A stretch of DNA of 64,000 nt from Portunus trituberculatus. Its lineage: Eukaryota > Arthropoda > Malacostraca > Decapoda > Portunidae. The stretch covers positions 29,907,369 to 29,971,368 of the forward strand of contig NC_059296.1 of assembly GCF_017591435.1 (NCBI RefSeq), given 5' to 3'. Positions 1 to 24,751 of the stretch are shown here, one piece after another; the stretch's first letter is position 1, and each line of letters starts with the position of its first letter. A program made the translations under genes and the position numbers. Under the pieces are notes generated by a model. It made no database searches and was not told where the DNA came from. It saw nothing but the letters and a program-made list of their open reading frames with translations.

Positions 1-366
1 CCTTGGATGTTGGCTTACCGCTTCATCACTTCTGGTGGATGCTGCCGGTGTTGGTGGAGGACTGACACAGCGGCCATCCACTGACGAGCCTCCACCTGAA
101 GTGCCAACAAGGGACACTGAAGGAGAAGGGAGGAACAAGTCAGCGGGAGGTGGTGCGGGGCTAAAGAGAAAGGGTTGAGACTCGCCCTGACCAAAAATGA
201 AAATAAGACGAAATTAATGAACCGTTCGATAGCGGCCAATTATCATATTAATTTCTTTGTACTAATTAAAGAAAAGGAAAGACAGACAGAGAGAGGCAGA
301 AAGCGAAAGAGAGAGAGAAAAAAAATGTACCCGATTATGATTTCATGGTTGGAGAAGGAATGAAAG
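1..366. other. Unique non-coding sequence
   Basis: Mixed-composition sequence ending in a purine-rich stretch (about 268-325) of A and G. The short frames here have no recognisable domain. No gene, tRNA or mobile element is seen. Confidence 0.6.
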
Positions 367-430
367 CTTGTTGTTGTTGTTGTTGTTGCTGCTGCTTTTG
401 TTGTTGTTCTTGTTGCTGTTCTTCTTCATC
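367..430. repeat. Imperfect (TTG)n/(CTG)n microsatellite
   Basis: TTG triplets interrupted by CTG and TTC variants. A frame through it reads poly-Leu, which is a simple-repeat artefact. Confidence 0.85.
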
Positions 431-520
431 TTTTTCGCAACTGTCCAGGCACATTGTAGAGAATATTGCTGTTGTTCGATGATAATGATGATGTCGTGGT
501 CACCGTCGTCGCTCTACAGT

Positions 521-582
521 CCTCCTCCTCCTCCTCCTCCTCCTCCTCCTCCTCCTCCTCCTCCTCCTCCTCCTCCTCCTCC

Positions 583-620
<38 letters not shown>
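521..620. repeat. Compound (CCT)n(CAT)n microsatellite
   Basis: About 21 CCT units pass directly into about 12 CAT units without interruption. The frames give poly-Pro/poly-His, poly-Ser, or Glu/Asp on the other strand. No flanking sequence supports a protein. Confidence 0.97.
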
Positions 621-1041
<421 letters not shown>

Positions 1042-1161
1042 CTCGCTAACTCCTTCACTCCCCTGGTCGACTCTTGGCCGCCATAGTAGCTGATTAATTG
1101 CCTAATGAGCTGTCAAATGATTTATGAGGAGCTGAAGGAGAGTGGGGTGGACGTGTGAAGG

Positions 1162-2761
<1,600 letters not shown>

Positions 2762-2902
2762 GGTGAGGGGTTGTGTTGTACGATGACAGATAAAAAGAAC
2801 AAAATATTATTAAGAACATTTTCTCCAACAAATATTTCATGTGAGCCTTTCTTCTTATGGCAACAGTAATCACACCTTTTTATTTATTTGTCCGATTCAT
2901 CA

Positions 2903-3017
<115 letters not shown>

Positions 3018-3112
3018 AAACTTACTACTTGTAGTTTAGCCATGAAATTAATATGTTGGAAGAATAGCGGTGCCCTTTCACGTTGTATAATAAAGGTTTG
3101 AGTTCATTACAA

Positions 3113-3370
3113 CTTCCACTCGTAGGTTCGAATCCCACCACATATCGTTTTGAAGCTATGCGATTTGTCTAGTGGTTTAAAGTTACCTACATGCCACCAT
3201 GATACCCAGATTCTAGGTGGTTACACCCAAGATGAGCTTGGGTGGTGATATGGGTACCATTTCAAATAATATTGCCTGTGCCACTAATGGGCGGAAGTTG
3301 AACAGCGCTTTCCACATATGCTCTTCAAGTATGCCTACAAGCAATAGAGGCCACAACATAAGAAAAAAAA
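3113..3370 (+). mobile_element. SINE family C copy 1, 5'-truncated, A-tailed
   Basis: Starts inside a tRNA-like T arm: the Pol III B-box GGTTCGAATCC lies at about 3125-3135. A body of about 230 bp then aligns by eye with 63303-63590. Shared blocks include TTTAAAGTTACCTACATG, GCTTGGGTGGTGATATGGG and GAACAGCGCTT. It ends in an A-rich tail (about 3360-3370). The 5' tRNA part (A-box, anticodon arm) is missing. B-box plus A tail is the usual layout of a tRNA-derived SINE. The tRNA source cannot be fixed; the T-arm CCCACC end resembles class II (Leu/Ser) tRNAs. Confidence 0.75.
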
Positions 3371-3538
3371 TCATAATGCTCTTATACTTCAAACATAGTC
3401 CATTGTTGTGTTTTGAACTGTTTCTGTGTCTTATTTTGACAAGCTTTGGAGGACGTCGGTGCTGTTTCCAAGTAAATTTCTATGACCCGACATGTAGTCT
3501 ACGTACGTCATCAATGAAAACACACACACACTCACTCA

Positions 3539-4099
<561 letters not shown>

Positions 4100-4540
4100 G
4101 ACGAAGGGGAGCGTGGTGATGGTGTGTAGAGCTAAGTTAACCCTCACTACATCAGAACCTATAGTCAAAATTATATTGTTTAAGAAAAAATATTGATAAG
4201 GATCATCATTTGTAGTGAAAACAAGAAAAAAAGTGTGGCGATGGTGTAAGACGTCAGATTAGCTCTCAATATTTCAGAAAGTACAGTGAAATAACACTAA
4301 TCAGTAAATGAGGAGAATTTTACCGAGGGAAGCATGTAAGATCCCAGAATTTCAGAGCCAATGGTGAAATAATACTAGTTACTAAGCCGAGGCAGTTTAA
4401 CAATTAGAAGTAGGATCATTTGAGGTGGATAAAAAATAATGAAACAGAAAATAAAACTCTGGTATTGAATAGCGTGTTTTCAGAAGCAACAGTGGTAGAA
4501 TTGAAAGTAAGATATTGATTTTCTGGTAGATGTGCTTAAT
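4100..4540. repeat. Decayed tandem repeat, unit about 80-130 bp
   Basis: Recurring anchor phrases can be read: GTGTGGCGATGGTG-like at 4111 and 4233, and TTCAGAA..ACAGTGAAATAA-like at about 4150, 4272, 4350 and 4478. Units are strongly diverged and unequal in length. No coding frame crosses the array. Judged by eye only. Confidence 0.45.
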
Positions 4541-4636
4541 TTTACGGTATTTGAGAAATCTTTTTGGTCTTGGCAAGGAATGATAATGAATAACTGGGTA
4601 CTATAACGTAAATATGACTTTCAGTTTTCCAGTACC

Positions 4637-7730
<3,094 letters not shown>

Positions 7731-7809
<79 letters not shown>
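7731..7809. repeat. (AC)39 microsatellite
   Basis: Uninterrupted AC array followed by a short TAAA-type repeat (about 7831-7862). Confidence 0.98.
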
Positions 7810-7813
<4 letters not shown>

Positions 7814-7912
7814 AAATAACAATCGATAAGTAAATAAATAAATAAATAAATGAATAAATAAAAATAAACAAAATTAACTATTGTTGATATTATTGTTGTT
7901 GTTATTGTTGTT

Positions 7913-8039
7913 GGAGGAGGAGGAGGAGGAGGAGGAGGAGGAGGAGGAGGAGGAGGAGGAGGAGGAGGAGGAGGAGGAGGAGGAGGAGGAGGAGGAGGAG
8001 GAGGAGGAGGAGGAGGAGGAGGAGGAGGAGGAGGAGGAG
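7913..8039. repeat. (GGA)42 microsatellite
   Basis: Uninterrupted GGA triplets, continuing as imperfect GGA/GAA to about 8125. The poly-Glu frame is a repeat translation. GGA runs are known to form G-quadruplex/heptad structures in vitro. Confidence 0.97.
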
Positions 8040-8125
8040 AAGGAGAAGGAGGGGGAGGAAGAGAAAGACGAGGAGGACGAGGAGGAAGAAGATAATTAAG
8101 TGGGAGGAGGAAGAGGAGGAAGAGA

Positions 8126-9639
<1,514 letters not shown>

Positions 9640-10200
9640 AATATAAAAATGATGTATTCTTTTAATATGTAAAACAAAATATAAAACCTTAATCTAAATA
9701 GACAAAGAAAATTATTACTAAGTCTTCCTTTGTATCTGACATTACTACAGATAACCAATATGAATTTGTTTTCATTATGAAAAGAGAATATAAAGCCTTA
9801 ATACACCAAGGCAAACAAATCCAACAATCATTAAGTCATTGAACTTTTCTCGCACCTGACAATACTAACAAGAAGCAGCTAATATGAAAAAAAATATATG
9901 TTACATCTTGAAATGAAGTTATAAAACCCTTACCGAACTAGACAGACAAGTAAAGCAATAACTAGCATTACTGCAGCAAGCAAATGTAAAGATGGGGCAT
10001 TTTTAATATAAAGTAGATTATAAAACTTTAATCTAAATAGACAAACAGATAGAACAAGTATTACGTCCTTGAGGTCCCCTTGGCCATCCTTACAACAGGT
10101 AGCCAAGGAAAAAATAAGTTTTCTTCTCTTTGTTGATTACAAAAAAACATGAAACCTTATACTTGACAGACAAGCAAATACAACAAGGTTATGAACACAC
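9640..10200. repeat. Decayed tandem repeat, about 5 units of 100-130 bp
   Basis: The phrase ATAAAACCTTAATCTAAATA (or variants) followed by GACAAACAAATA recurs at about 9681, 9791, 9921, 10020 and 10149. Between anchors there are matching CACCTGACA.TACTA and AGC.AATATGAAA blocks. Units are AT-rich and diverged, so this is an old minisatellite. No coding potential. Confidence 0.6.
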
Positions 10201-12749
<2,549 letters not shown>

Positions 12750-13380
12750 TGTTTAATGTACACATTTTAGTGTCTATAAGTAAATAGCAGCTTCTGTATT
12801 GAAATAGAAATAAAAAATACAATTTCATTGCTATGTAACATAAGTATATAGGAGACGGTAGTATATAAATGTATATAAGAATAGTAGATTATGCATGGGA
12901 AGGAGAGTGACGTTTCTAAGCAACATTCTTTTTCCTTAAGACACGGACTAGTGTCTCAAAAGAAAAAGTTTAATATAGTAATGTTGAACATAATACGTAG
13001 GTGAATTTGATTTTTTACGATACAGAAGTATTCAAGAGACAGTAGCACAAACATTAATGCCTGAAGAAAGTAATAATTGATGCATGGAAGATATAGATAT
13101 AAGATTAGGTTTTCTTTTCTACGCCTATACAAATATTTAGTTGACTGTGGTGCACGTATGTCTCAAAAGTCCTACCAGATAAGCAGAAAAAATAAAAACT
13201 AGCTATGTAGTCCTTTCTGGCTTGAACATTAACTAACAGACTAAAGAATATGCATATGTGTCAGAAAACAAAAAAAAAAAAAATCTGGTAGCTGATACAT
13301 GAAAAACAAGAATAAAGCGGTAAATCTGGGCTACACTGATATTTAAGAGACATACATTAGTGTCTTAAAATCCATAAGTG
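12750..13380. repeat. Decayed tandem repeat, unit about 180-210 bp
   Basis: AGTGTCT(C)AAAA-like anchors recur at 12769, 12950, 13158 (as ATGTCTCAAAAG) and 13359. ATGCATGG-like anchors recur at 12891, 13080 and (as ATACATG) about 13296. GAGACGGTAG / GAGACAGTAG occur at about 12852 and 13036. The near-constant spacing supports an old satellite-like array with an AT-rich unit. By-eye alignment only. Confidence 0.5.
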
Positions 13381-13782
13381 ATTATGTGGAAAGGCTCCTA
13401 GCAGTGACAGGTGTGAGTGGCAGCAGGTAGGCAATGAAGGCGTGGCGGTCACCTACCAGCCCCACCCATTCACCCACCCACCTACTGCCCTCTTGGTTTC
13501 CTTCAGTGCGCGCAAACAGAACAAGGTTTACAAAGTTTTCACCTGGAAGGCTCAGCACAGAGGAGGAAGTAACTATCACAACTCTGCAAGGAAAATCTTA
13601 CGAGGAGGATAACTTTCACCCCCATAATTTTCAGCTGATCACTTATATGAAGTCTGGAATTATTTTTAAATAGAATCTTTAATACGATAACAGATTGAAA
13701 CTAAGCGTCACTGATGCGCTTGACTTCCCTCACCACCACCACCACCACTACCACCACCAGGGCTGTCCATCCCCCCGACACA
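13381..13782. other. Unique non-coding sequence
   Basis: Contains a short (CAC)n at about 13732-13759 just before the CTC array. No gene is recognised. Confidence 0.6.
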
Positions 13783-13842
13783 CCTCCTCCTCCTCCTCCT
13801 CCTCCTCCTCCTCCTCCTCCTCCTCCTCCTCCTCCTCCTCCT
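13783..13842. repeat. (CTC)20 microsatellite
   Basis: Pure CTC triplets, followed by C-rich imperfect repeat to about 13890. Confidence 0.96.
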
Positions 13843-14441
<599 letters not shown>

Positions 14442-14676
14442 ACAAACTCCCCAGCGAATTATTGCTACCATATGCATCCTAATAAACAAAGAACAACAAC
14501 AGTCAAAGAGATAACCATCAATGTAATCATGCATAATATTTATACAGAAAAAAAAATAATAATGTGCTGTGAGTGGAAATGAAAAACTTTTTACTGCAAC
14601 GAATTATTTGCACAACGTTTGCATTTCCATTAGAATTAAACATGATAATGGCGCTGTGAACCGACCAGTGTCATTA

Positions 14677-14815
<139 letters not shown>

Positions 14816-14904
14816 GATATATGTAATATATTGTAAATCTACCATTGGGTTTGTCTATATCTTATCTCATCTGTCTGTCTGGCTAGCTAGTCTGTCTATT
14901 CACT

Positions 14905-16129
<1,225 letters not shown>

Positions 16130-16343
16130 TTAACCACTTCAGTACTGGAAAGCATTTTTTATCATAAATCGTTGGTGTGATTAGACGATTTTATTTATAT
16201 TTGCCAGAGTCTATAAAGGTCAAAAGATTAATGGCGAGAGTCTTCAGTATTGTAATCCCCACATAAGTTTATGAAGTTGTATAAAATTGCCTAATAGTAA
16301 GCAGAATAAATATGGAAACGCGTCATGGTACTAAAGGAGTTAA
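16130..16343 (+). mobile_element. TTAA-bounded MITE family 1, copy 1 (214 bp)
   Basis: Begins TTAACCACTTCAGTACTGG and ends TACTAAAGGAGTTAA, whose reverse complement starts TTAACTCCTTTAGTA, so the ends are imperfect inverted repeats. TTAA flanks both sides. The interior (GAGTCTTCA..., TAATCCCCAC.TAAGTTT, ATAGTAAGCAGAAT.AATATG) matches 43890-44100 in the same orientation and 24627-24842 in reverse. It has no coding capacity. TTAA target use is typical of piggyBac-type elements, so this is probably a non-autonomous relative (inference). Confidence 0.8.
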
Positions 16344-17900
16344 CTCAGCTCAGCACAGACCAGCATCGTTCATCTTTGTAGCAGCGCATGTAGACTGGAA
16401 GTGTTGGTGCGTGCGGGGCTATGAGCTGCTTCAGTGCGGTGGTGTTCCTGGGCAGACAAGAGGCGGGAACACCTATCTGGAAGCCTCGGTGCTGGCGCTG
16501 ATCTAATGAGTGGCGATAGGCGTATAAGGGCCAGCAGGGTGGAGCAGCGGGGTGAGGGCTTGCTGGGCCAGTACGTCACCGCCACTTTCCGCTTGATTCT
16601 GGCAGATTTTTCTTCTTCTCCTTAGTCTAGTCAGTGCTTTCTTGTGCCTTTCAGTGTTATGGGACTGATTGGGTTATGTGTTGATGGTGGTAATGGATTT
16701 CTAGTTGATTGTTATTGCTTCGCTTCTGTGTTCCATGACAAGATTGTTTTTTTTAGTAAACAGTGAGTTACTTCTTTACTATTTTTCATTACTAAGGCAT
16801 TGCTTTGATTATAATTACGATACCAAGGCAAGGATTTTCTAGTCGTCTCTGGATTTTTCCTTAAACTTCAGTAGCGTGGCGTCATTTTGATTATAATTTT
16901 GTATACCAGGGTTTGAACATTTAGTCTACTGTCATTTTTTAGCTGCGATTTTTTTTTTTTTTTATTTTGGATACCAAGGGAAGATTTCGGAATCAATTCT
17001 TTTAATACGAAGCGATGCGATACGTGCTTTAATCATGTTTTGATACTATCGGTTCTTTCACTTTTTTTTTATTTTCTTTACCATTTCATCTATTTATTTA
17101 TTGTTGATTTATTTATTTATTTGCTTTTGCCACCTGTCAGTACTTTCTTACCTTACCTTTCCGTGACGTTAGAATTATCAAAAAAATAAAACCAGTCACT
17201 TTGTAATTATGGAGTTAAAATTCATCTTAGTTGATCAGTTACTACGCATATTTTTTTTTTCTATTAGGCCGAAAAAAAAACATCCATAAAATAATTACGA
17301 AGAATGAGATACAAATACTATTGCTTAGCTCGCGGTAGATTAGGAAAGTGAAGACAGTTGCAGTCTCGCGATAGAGGAGGATGTTAGAGGGACAGTACAC
17401 ACTCCAAACGCCTCTGGGAATAAGGCCGGGATATAGGGAGGGAGGCAAGGAGAGAGGAAGGAAGAGAAGGAGAGAGAAAGAGAGGGATGTGGCATTCAGG
17501 GAGCGAGTAGGGAGGGAAAGCGGGAAAGAGGTAGAAAGTAGTGGCATTCAAAGAGCGGGTTGATGTATACGAATACAAATGATGGAAGCACATTCAGTAA
17601 TATAGACATTACGATTTAATGAATATGTCAACTACACCCGTTTGCATCTCGTTGTGCATTGAATAATAATAAACAGAGTAGATGGCCGTAGCAAATCCCG
17701 ATGCCAGACTGTGATGATGTGTTTATTAATGTATTTCCCGCGGTAACTGTTGTATTGGAGGAACGATGGCCACACAGGTCAAATTATGTGATAAAAAGTA
17801 AGAACGTAGAAAAAATTAACTCTGGCAAGGCGCAAAAAAAAAAAAAAATAATAAATAAATAAATAACTTCGCTCACTGGTATAACTCCGGAATCCTGTCT

Positions 17901-17902
<2 letters not shown>
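16344..17902. other. Unique non-coding sequence, about 1.6 kb
   Basis: AT-rich with T-runs, TTTA repeats near 17091-17124 and a purine-rich patch (about 17430-17540). No gene is recognised. Confidence 0.55.

Positions 17903-17967
<65 letters not shown>
17903..17967. repeat. (TC)32 microsatellite
   Basis: Uninterrupted TC dinucleotides. Confidence 0.97.
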
Positions 17968-17972
<5 letters not shown>

Positions 17973-18401
17973 ACACACACCTTCCCATGACTTAAACTGA
18001 CTGAAAAGCTGTGAGTATGAACACATCTTTTGCAACTAAAGCGGCCAACTTATTTCCCCTTTTGTCTCCTTATTTCATGGGGAGTGGTAAGACGAGAGAA
18101 CTTTTCTTTCTTTCTCTTTGCCTTCTGTGTATTTTATCTTGCTCTTTTTTACTTGGCCAGTCTCCTTGACACACAGGAATAAACAGATAAATACAAGCCT
18201 TTGTTTACGCAGGAGACATCACGCGTCCTTCACACAACAAGGAAACCAGCGGATCCTATCACTAGATCGTCGTCCGTTTCATCATATCACGCGCACTCAT
18301 CACTATCAAGGAAAAGAAAAGAGAGAAAAAACACACATTTCTTCATAAACCTCTTTGTGTGATATATTTCTCTAACGTATTTGTGTTTCTATTCTTACCT
18401 G

Positions 18402-18402
<1 letters not shown>
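17968..18402. other. Unique non-coding sequence
   Basis: No gene or mobile element is recognised. Confidence 0.6.

Positions 18403-18467
<65 letters not shown>
18403..18467. repeat. (TG)32 microsatellite
   Basis: Uninterrupted TG dinucleotides. Confidence 0.97.

Positions 18468-19746
<1,279 letters not shown>

Positions 19747-19798
<52 letters not shown>
19747..19798. repeat. (TC)26 microsatellite
   Basis: Uninterrupted TC dinucleotides, inverted relative to the AG array at 19095-19247. Confidence 0.97.
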
Positions 19799-19801
<3 letters not shown>

Positions 19802-20589
19802 TCACGCTTCATGGCAGTTGTCGCCTCCAAAACACACCAATAAAAATGTAGGAGTGATTCATTACCAGCGAGGCAAAACACACAAAGAAGAACAATAAAA
19901 AGTTACTCCATGTGCCCTTCAGAGCATCGGTATTGCCTCACGGACAGGCTGGCTGGCTGGCTCTCTGGCTGCCCTCATTGTCTCGTTGTATAAAATTTGG
20001 GTTCATATTTCGGAACGCTCTGGGATCTCACAAAACTATCTAAAAAGAATAAATGGCAGATTGATTGTCGTGTTTTCATGTGTCTTTCCTCTTTTCATTG
20101 AGGGGAGAAACATCACTAACTTCCATAAGAGCATCTTAAGAGTAATTGAAGCAGAGCGCAGACATGTTTCAAAATATTTTATAGCAATATTCGACAGTGC
20201 ATTCCAAAAAAAAAAAAAGAAAGAAAATCCCTCTAAAGAAAATAAAAACACTCCATCATGTATGACTCGTCTTCACATATTCAGAGTCAAAAGAAAGATG
20301 GCGCAGTTTGGTTTTATATTGACAAGTCTGTGAGCTCGCAACGCATTCCTTTTCTTATGACCAAAGAACTTTCTTAATTCAAATGTTTTTTTTTCATTTC
20401 TTCTGAAGTTCTTTAGAATTTCCGGCTTTCTTGTTACATTAACTTAGCCGCAAGAGTGTTCTGAGAATCACAGTATGTATTATCACGAGGAGCAGAAATC
20501 AGGCCAATGAATAGTGAGATAAAAGATAATTAAACATATAATGACATATAATACAGATTAATTCTGGATATACTTCATAATATTTTGAA
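19799..20589. other. Unique non-coding sequence
   Basis: AT-rich. A 115-codon plus frame (19986-20333) has no recognised domain. Confidence 0.55.
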
Positions 20590-20594
20590 ACAGC

Positions 20595-20626
<32 letters not shown>

Positions 20627-20685
20627 TGGTGGTGCAGCAGTGGCAGCAGCAGCAGCAGCAGCAGCAGTAGCAGCAGCAGCAGTGG

Positions 20686-20761
<76 letters not shown>

Positions 20762-20984
20762 GGCAGCAGCAGCAGCAGTGGTGGCAGCAGTGCAGCAGTG
20801 GTGGTGGCAGTGGTGGTGGTGGTGGTGGTGGTGGTGGTGGTGGCAGTGGTGCAGGTGGTGGTGGTGGTGGTGGTGGTGGTGGTGGTGGTGGTGGTGGTGG
20901 TGGTGGTGGTGCAGCAGCAGCAGCAGCAGTGGCAGTGGTGGTGGTGGTGGTGGTGGTGGTGGTGGCAGCAGTAGCAGCAGCAGC

Positions 20985-21019
<35 letters not shown>

Positions 21020-21020
21020 A
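20590..21020. repeat. Compound (CAG)n/(TGG)n/(TAG)n triplet array
   Basis: A CAG-dominated block (20590-20780, with TGG and TAG variants) passes into TGG-dominated DNA (about 20780-20910), then CAG, TGG and CAG again, ending in (TAG/AGT)n (about 20975-21020). One frame reads Ala, Trp, Gly and Ser runs in succession, which shows it is a repeat translation and not a protein. The TGG tracts are G-quadruplex-prone. Confidence 0.95.
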
Positions 21021-22025
21021 AAGTAGTCGTAATAGCAGCTAAAGTAACAGTAGTAAAAGTAGTAGAAGTAGTAGCAGCTTTATAACAAATACAAATAACA
21101 AAATGAGATAAACATACACACTGAACACACTAATGTCGACATACAAGAAAAGCAAAGAAACCGAAACATTAATTCAAGAAGTATTTCATCACTCTTCTAT
21201 GAACATCCACGGGTTTAAAAGGCCATGGGAGTTGAGAGGGGTCGGGAGGACGGAGATGGGCCATTCCGAGCCTCCTGAGTGGGGGATGGAAGGAGTGGGG
21301 GGTGAAATACTGCCGCGCCTCCTCTCAGCACTTTTCCCTCTCCTCCCCCTCACCTCGGGTCCACGCCTACAAAGGGACACAGGACATCTTGGTGGCGCCT
21401 CTTACGGTATTTCCTTTCTGTCCTGCCGGGGGAGTGACGCATGAGGGCACGGGCTGCGAGGAGGGCGTGCGTGTGTGTGTGTGTGTGTGTTGGAAGGTGA
21501 TAGTATTTATCTATTCCTGCTATGGTTGTAATGTTCGGAATTTGATGTTTTATTGGGTGATGCTTTTTTTTTTTTTTTTTTGTGTGTGTGTTTTAATTGA
21601 TTGGTTTTATTTTCGAGGGTTTATGTTCACGTTCTTGAATTGCGTTCGTGCTTTATTTTTTCATTTATTTTGCACTGTATTGTTTCTTATATTTCACTTT
21701 CTCTTATCCATAAAGGAAGAAACTCAAAGGAAAGAGAATTAATAGACAAATTAGACTTACTGGATAAAAAAAAAACTTGCTAATTAGATTCCCCAGATAA
21801 CTTTCAACACTGGTGGAAATTCCTGGAGATCTTAAAGATGTGTTTTTCCTGACCACACTAGTTATGCCATGAAGAAGAAAATGATCTAGTAATACGTTTT
21901 TATAATTGAATTATGATAGATGCTATAATAAAGGGTTTTTTTTACTAACAATAGTGGTACAATATCGGAAAACTTTGTGGAATTTTTTTTTTTTCATGTA
22001 TAGCAATGCATTTTAACTGCAATAC
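21021..22025. other. Unique non-coding sequence
   Basis: Contains a short (GT)n at about 21469-21491 and T-runs near 21567-21591. The 100-146-codon frames are unrecognised. Confidence 0.55.
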
Positions 22026-23020
<995 letters not shown>

Positions 23021-23245
23021 TTAAAAAAAACTTATATATCTGTTTCCTTTCTGTATGATTGAAAAAAAGCAAGGATAAGAAAGGTACAGAGTGATAGAAA
23101 ATAATAATCGAATGGTAAACAAATCATAGATAAAAAAAAAAAGCTTGTTCAGTATGCCATCTGAAATAAGCCAAAGAGAGAACAAGATTAAAAAAATAGT
23201 TCTGAAGGTGCCTTGGTGTTCTTCTTTATAAACAGTTTTAGTTGT

Positions 23246-23537
23246 AGAAAGAAAAAGGAAAAGAAAATGGAAGAAAAAAATATTAGGTTTGAAAAAAAAA
23301 TGAATATGAAAAACAAGAAAGGACGAGTTAAAGCAGGAGGAAAAGAAATACAAAAAAATAAATATCACAAAATATTAAGAATTTGATGATAGAAAAAAAC
23401 TGAAAAAAGAAAATGGAAATAAAATAACAGGTTTAAAAAAAATAAATGAATAAGAAGAACAAGAACAGACGAGTCAAAGCAGGAGGAAAATAAATAAAAA
23501 GAAATATCACAAAAGATTAAGAATTTGATGATAAAAA
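23246..23537. repeat. Tandem duplication, two units of about 146 bp
   Basis: GACGAGTTAAAGCAGGAGGA (about 23322) recurs as GACGAGTCAAAGCAGGAGGA (about 23468). ATTAAGAATTTGATGAT recurs at about 23373 and 23516. Both units are A/G-rich. The surrounding 23019-23690 is also strongly purine-rich on the plus strand. Confidence 0.7.
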
Positions 23538-23863
23538 AAAAAAACAGATGAAGGGAAAACGAAAGCAGTAACAACAGGAAGACACGAAAGAAGATGAGGA
23601 AAGAAAAAAAAAAGAGAAAATTCGGAGGAGAAGGGAGAAGAGACCCATCCAGGTACAGGCGACAAGAGAGATTAGGGTGTGAGATAAGGTAATATTTTTC
23701 TTGTCTCTTGTCTGGAGAATATATCACGCCATCTCTGGGTCAGGGGTGAGGCAGCGTCCATCTCCGCCACACTACTGAGGAACTGAGGAGCAGAGGAACC
23801 GCCGCGCGAATCCAAGAAAATGTACAGATCTAAGCGGGAACATGTTGTGAAGACGCACTCTAC

Positions 23864-23866
<3 letters not shown>
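23538..23866. other. Purine-rich then unique sequence
   Basis: Continues A/G-rich to about 23690, then mixed. No gene is recognised. Confidence 0.55.

Positions 23867-23949
<83 letters not shown>
23867..23949. repeat. (TC)41 microsatellite
   Basis: Uninterrupted TC dinucleotides. Confidence 0.97.
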
Positions 23950-23950
<1 letters not shown>

Positions 23951-24017
23951 GTAAAACTTCGTCTATTTCATTATCCTAGGATATAAACGCACAAATGCAC
24001 ACATACACACAAAAAAA

Positions 24018-24158
<141 letters not shown>

Positions 24159-24411
24159 GTGGCCGGAAATGGATAGATAAACGGAGCAAGAGATGAGTGG
24201 AGGAGGTTCGAGGAACAGTGATAAAAAAGATGATAAAGAGAACAAGGAAAAACAAAGCGGGAAACACTGAAGAAAAATAAACAATAGATAAAAATCGTAA
24301 ATCTAGAGGAATCGTAACAAGGAGAGAGTTTTTATTGTCACGTATCCAGATCGTTGAATAGCCATAAGTTCATCACACACTTATTACTATTTGCTAAAAC
24401 GAGTGTAAAGG

Positions 24412-24751
24412 AAAAGAAAATGGGTCCCTTATTTTCAAACATTCAGAATTTCACCTTAGCTCCTTCAGTGGCATGACGCGTTTCCATATTCATTCTGCTT
24501 TCTATGTGGTAATTTTATACACCTTCAGAAACTCATATGGGGTGTTACAATAGTGAAGACTGTGGCCAAAATAAGTATAAAACAAAAGCAGTGGGTCCTT
24601 ATTTTCAAACATTCAGAAGTTTTACCTTAATCTCTTCAGTGCCATGACGTGTTTCCATATTCATTCTGCTTAATATTTGGTGATTTTATACAGCTTCAGA
24701 AACTCATGTAGGGGAATTACAATAGTGAAGACTGTGGCCATTAATCTTCTG
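24412..24751. repeat. Tandem duplication, period about 170 bp, carrying part of a MITE
   Basis: ATTTTCAAACATTCAGAA occurs at 24431 and 24601. Each occurrence is followed by the same right half of MITE family 1 and by AATAGTGAAGACTGTGGCC. Only the second unit continues into the complete MITE (24627-24842). So a segment covering host flank plus half of the element was duplicated after insertion. Confidence 0.75.
24456..24566 (-). mobile_element. TTAA-MITE family 1, partial copy
   Basis: Starts TTAGCTCCTTCAGTGGCATG (mutated TTAA) and aligns with the first half of 24627-24842. It ends at the duplication breakpoint, so it is a by-product of the tandem duplication and not an independent insertion. 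Confidence 0.65.

Noticed and set aside
20640..21026. Protein with Ala, Trp, Gly and Ser runs
   Set aside because: This is the direct translation of a CAG/TGG/TAG triplet mosaic; no flanking coding sequence exists.
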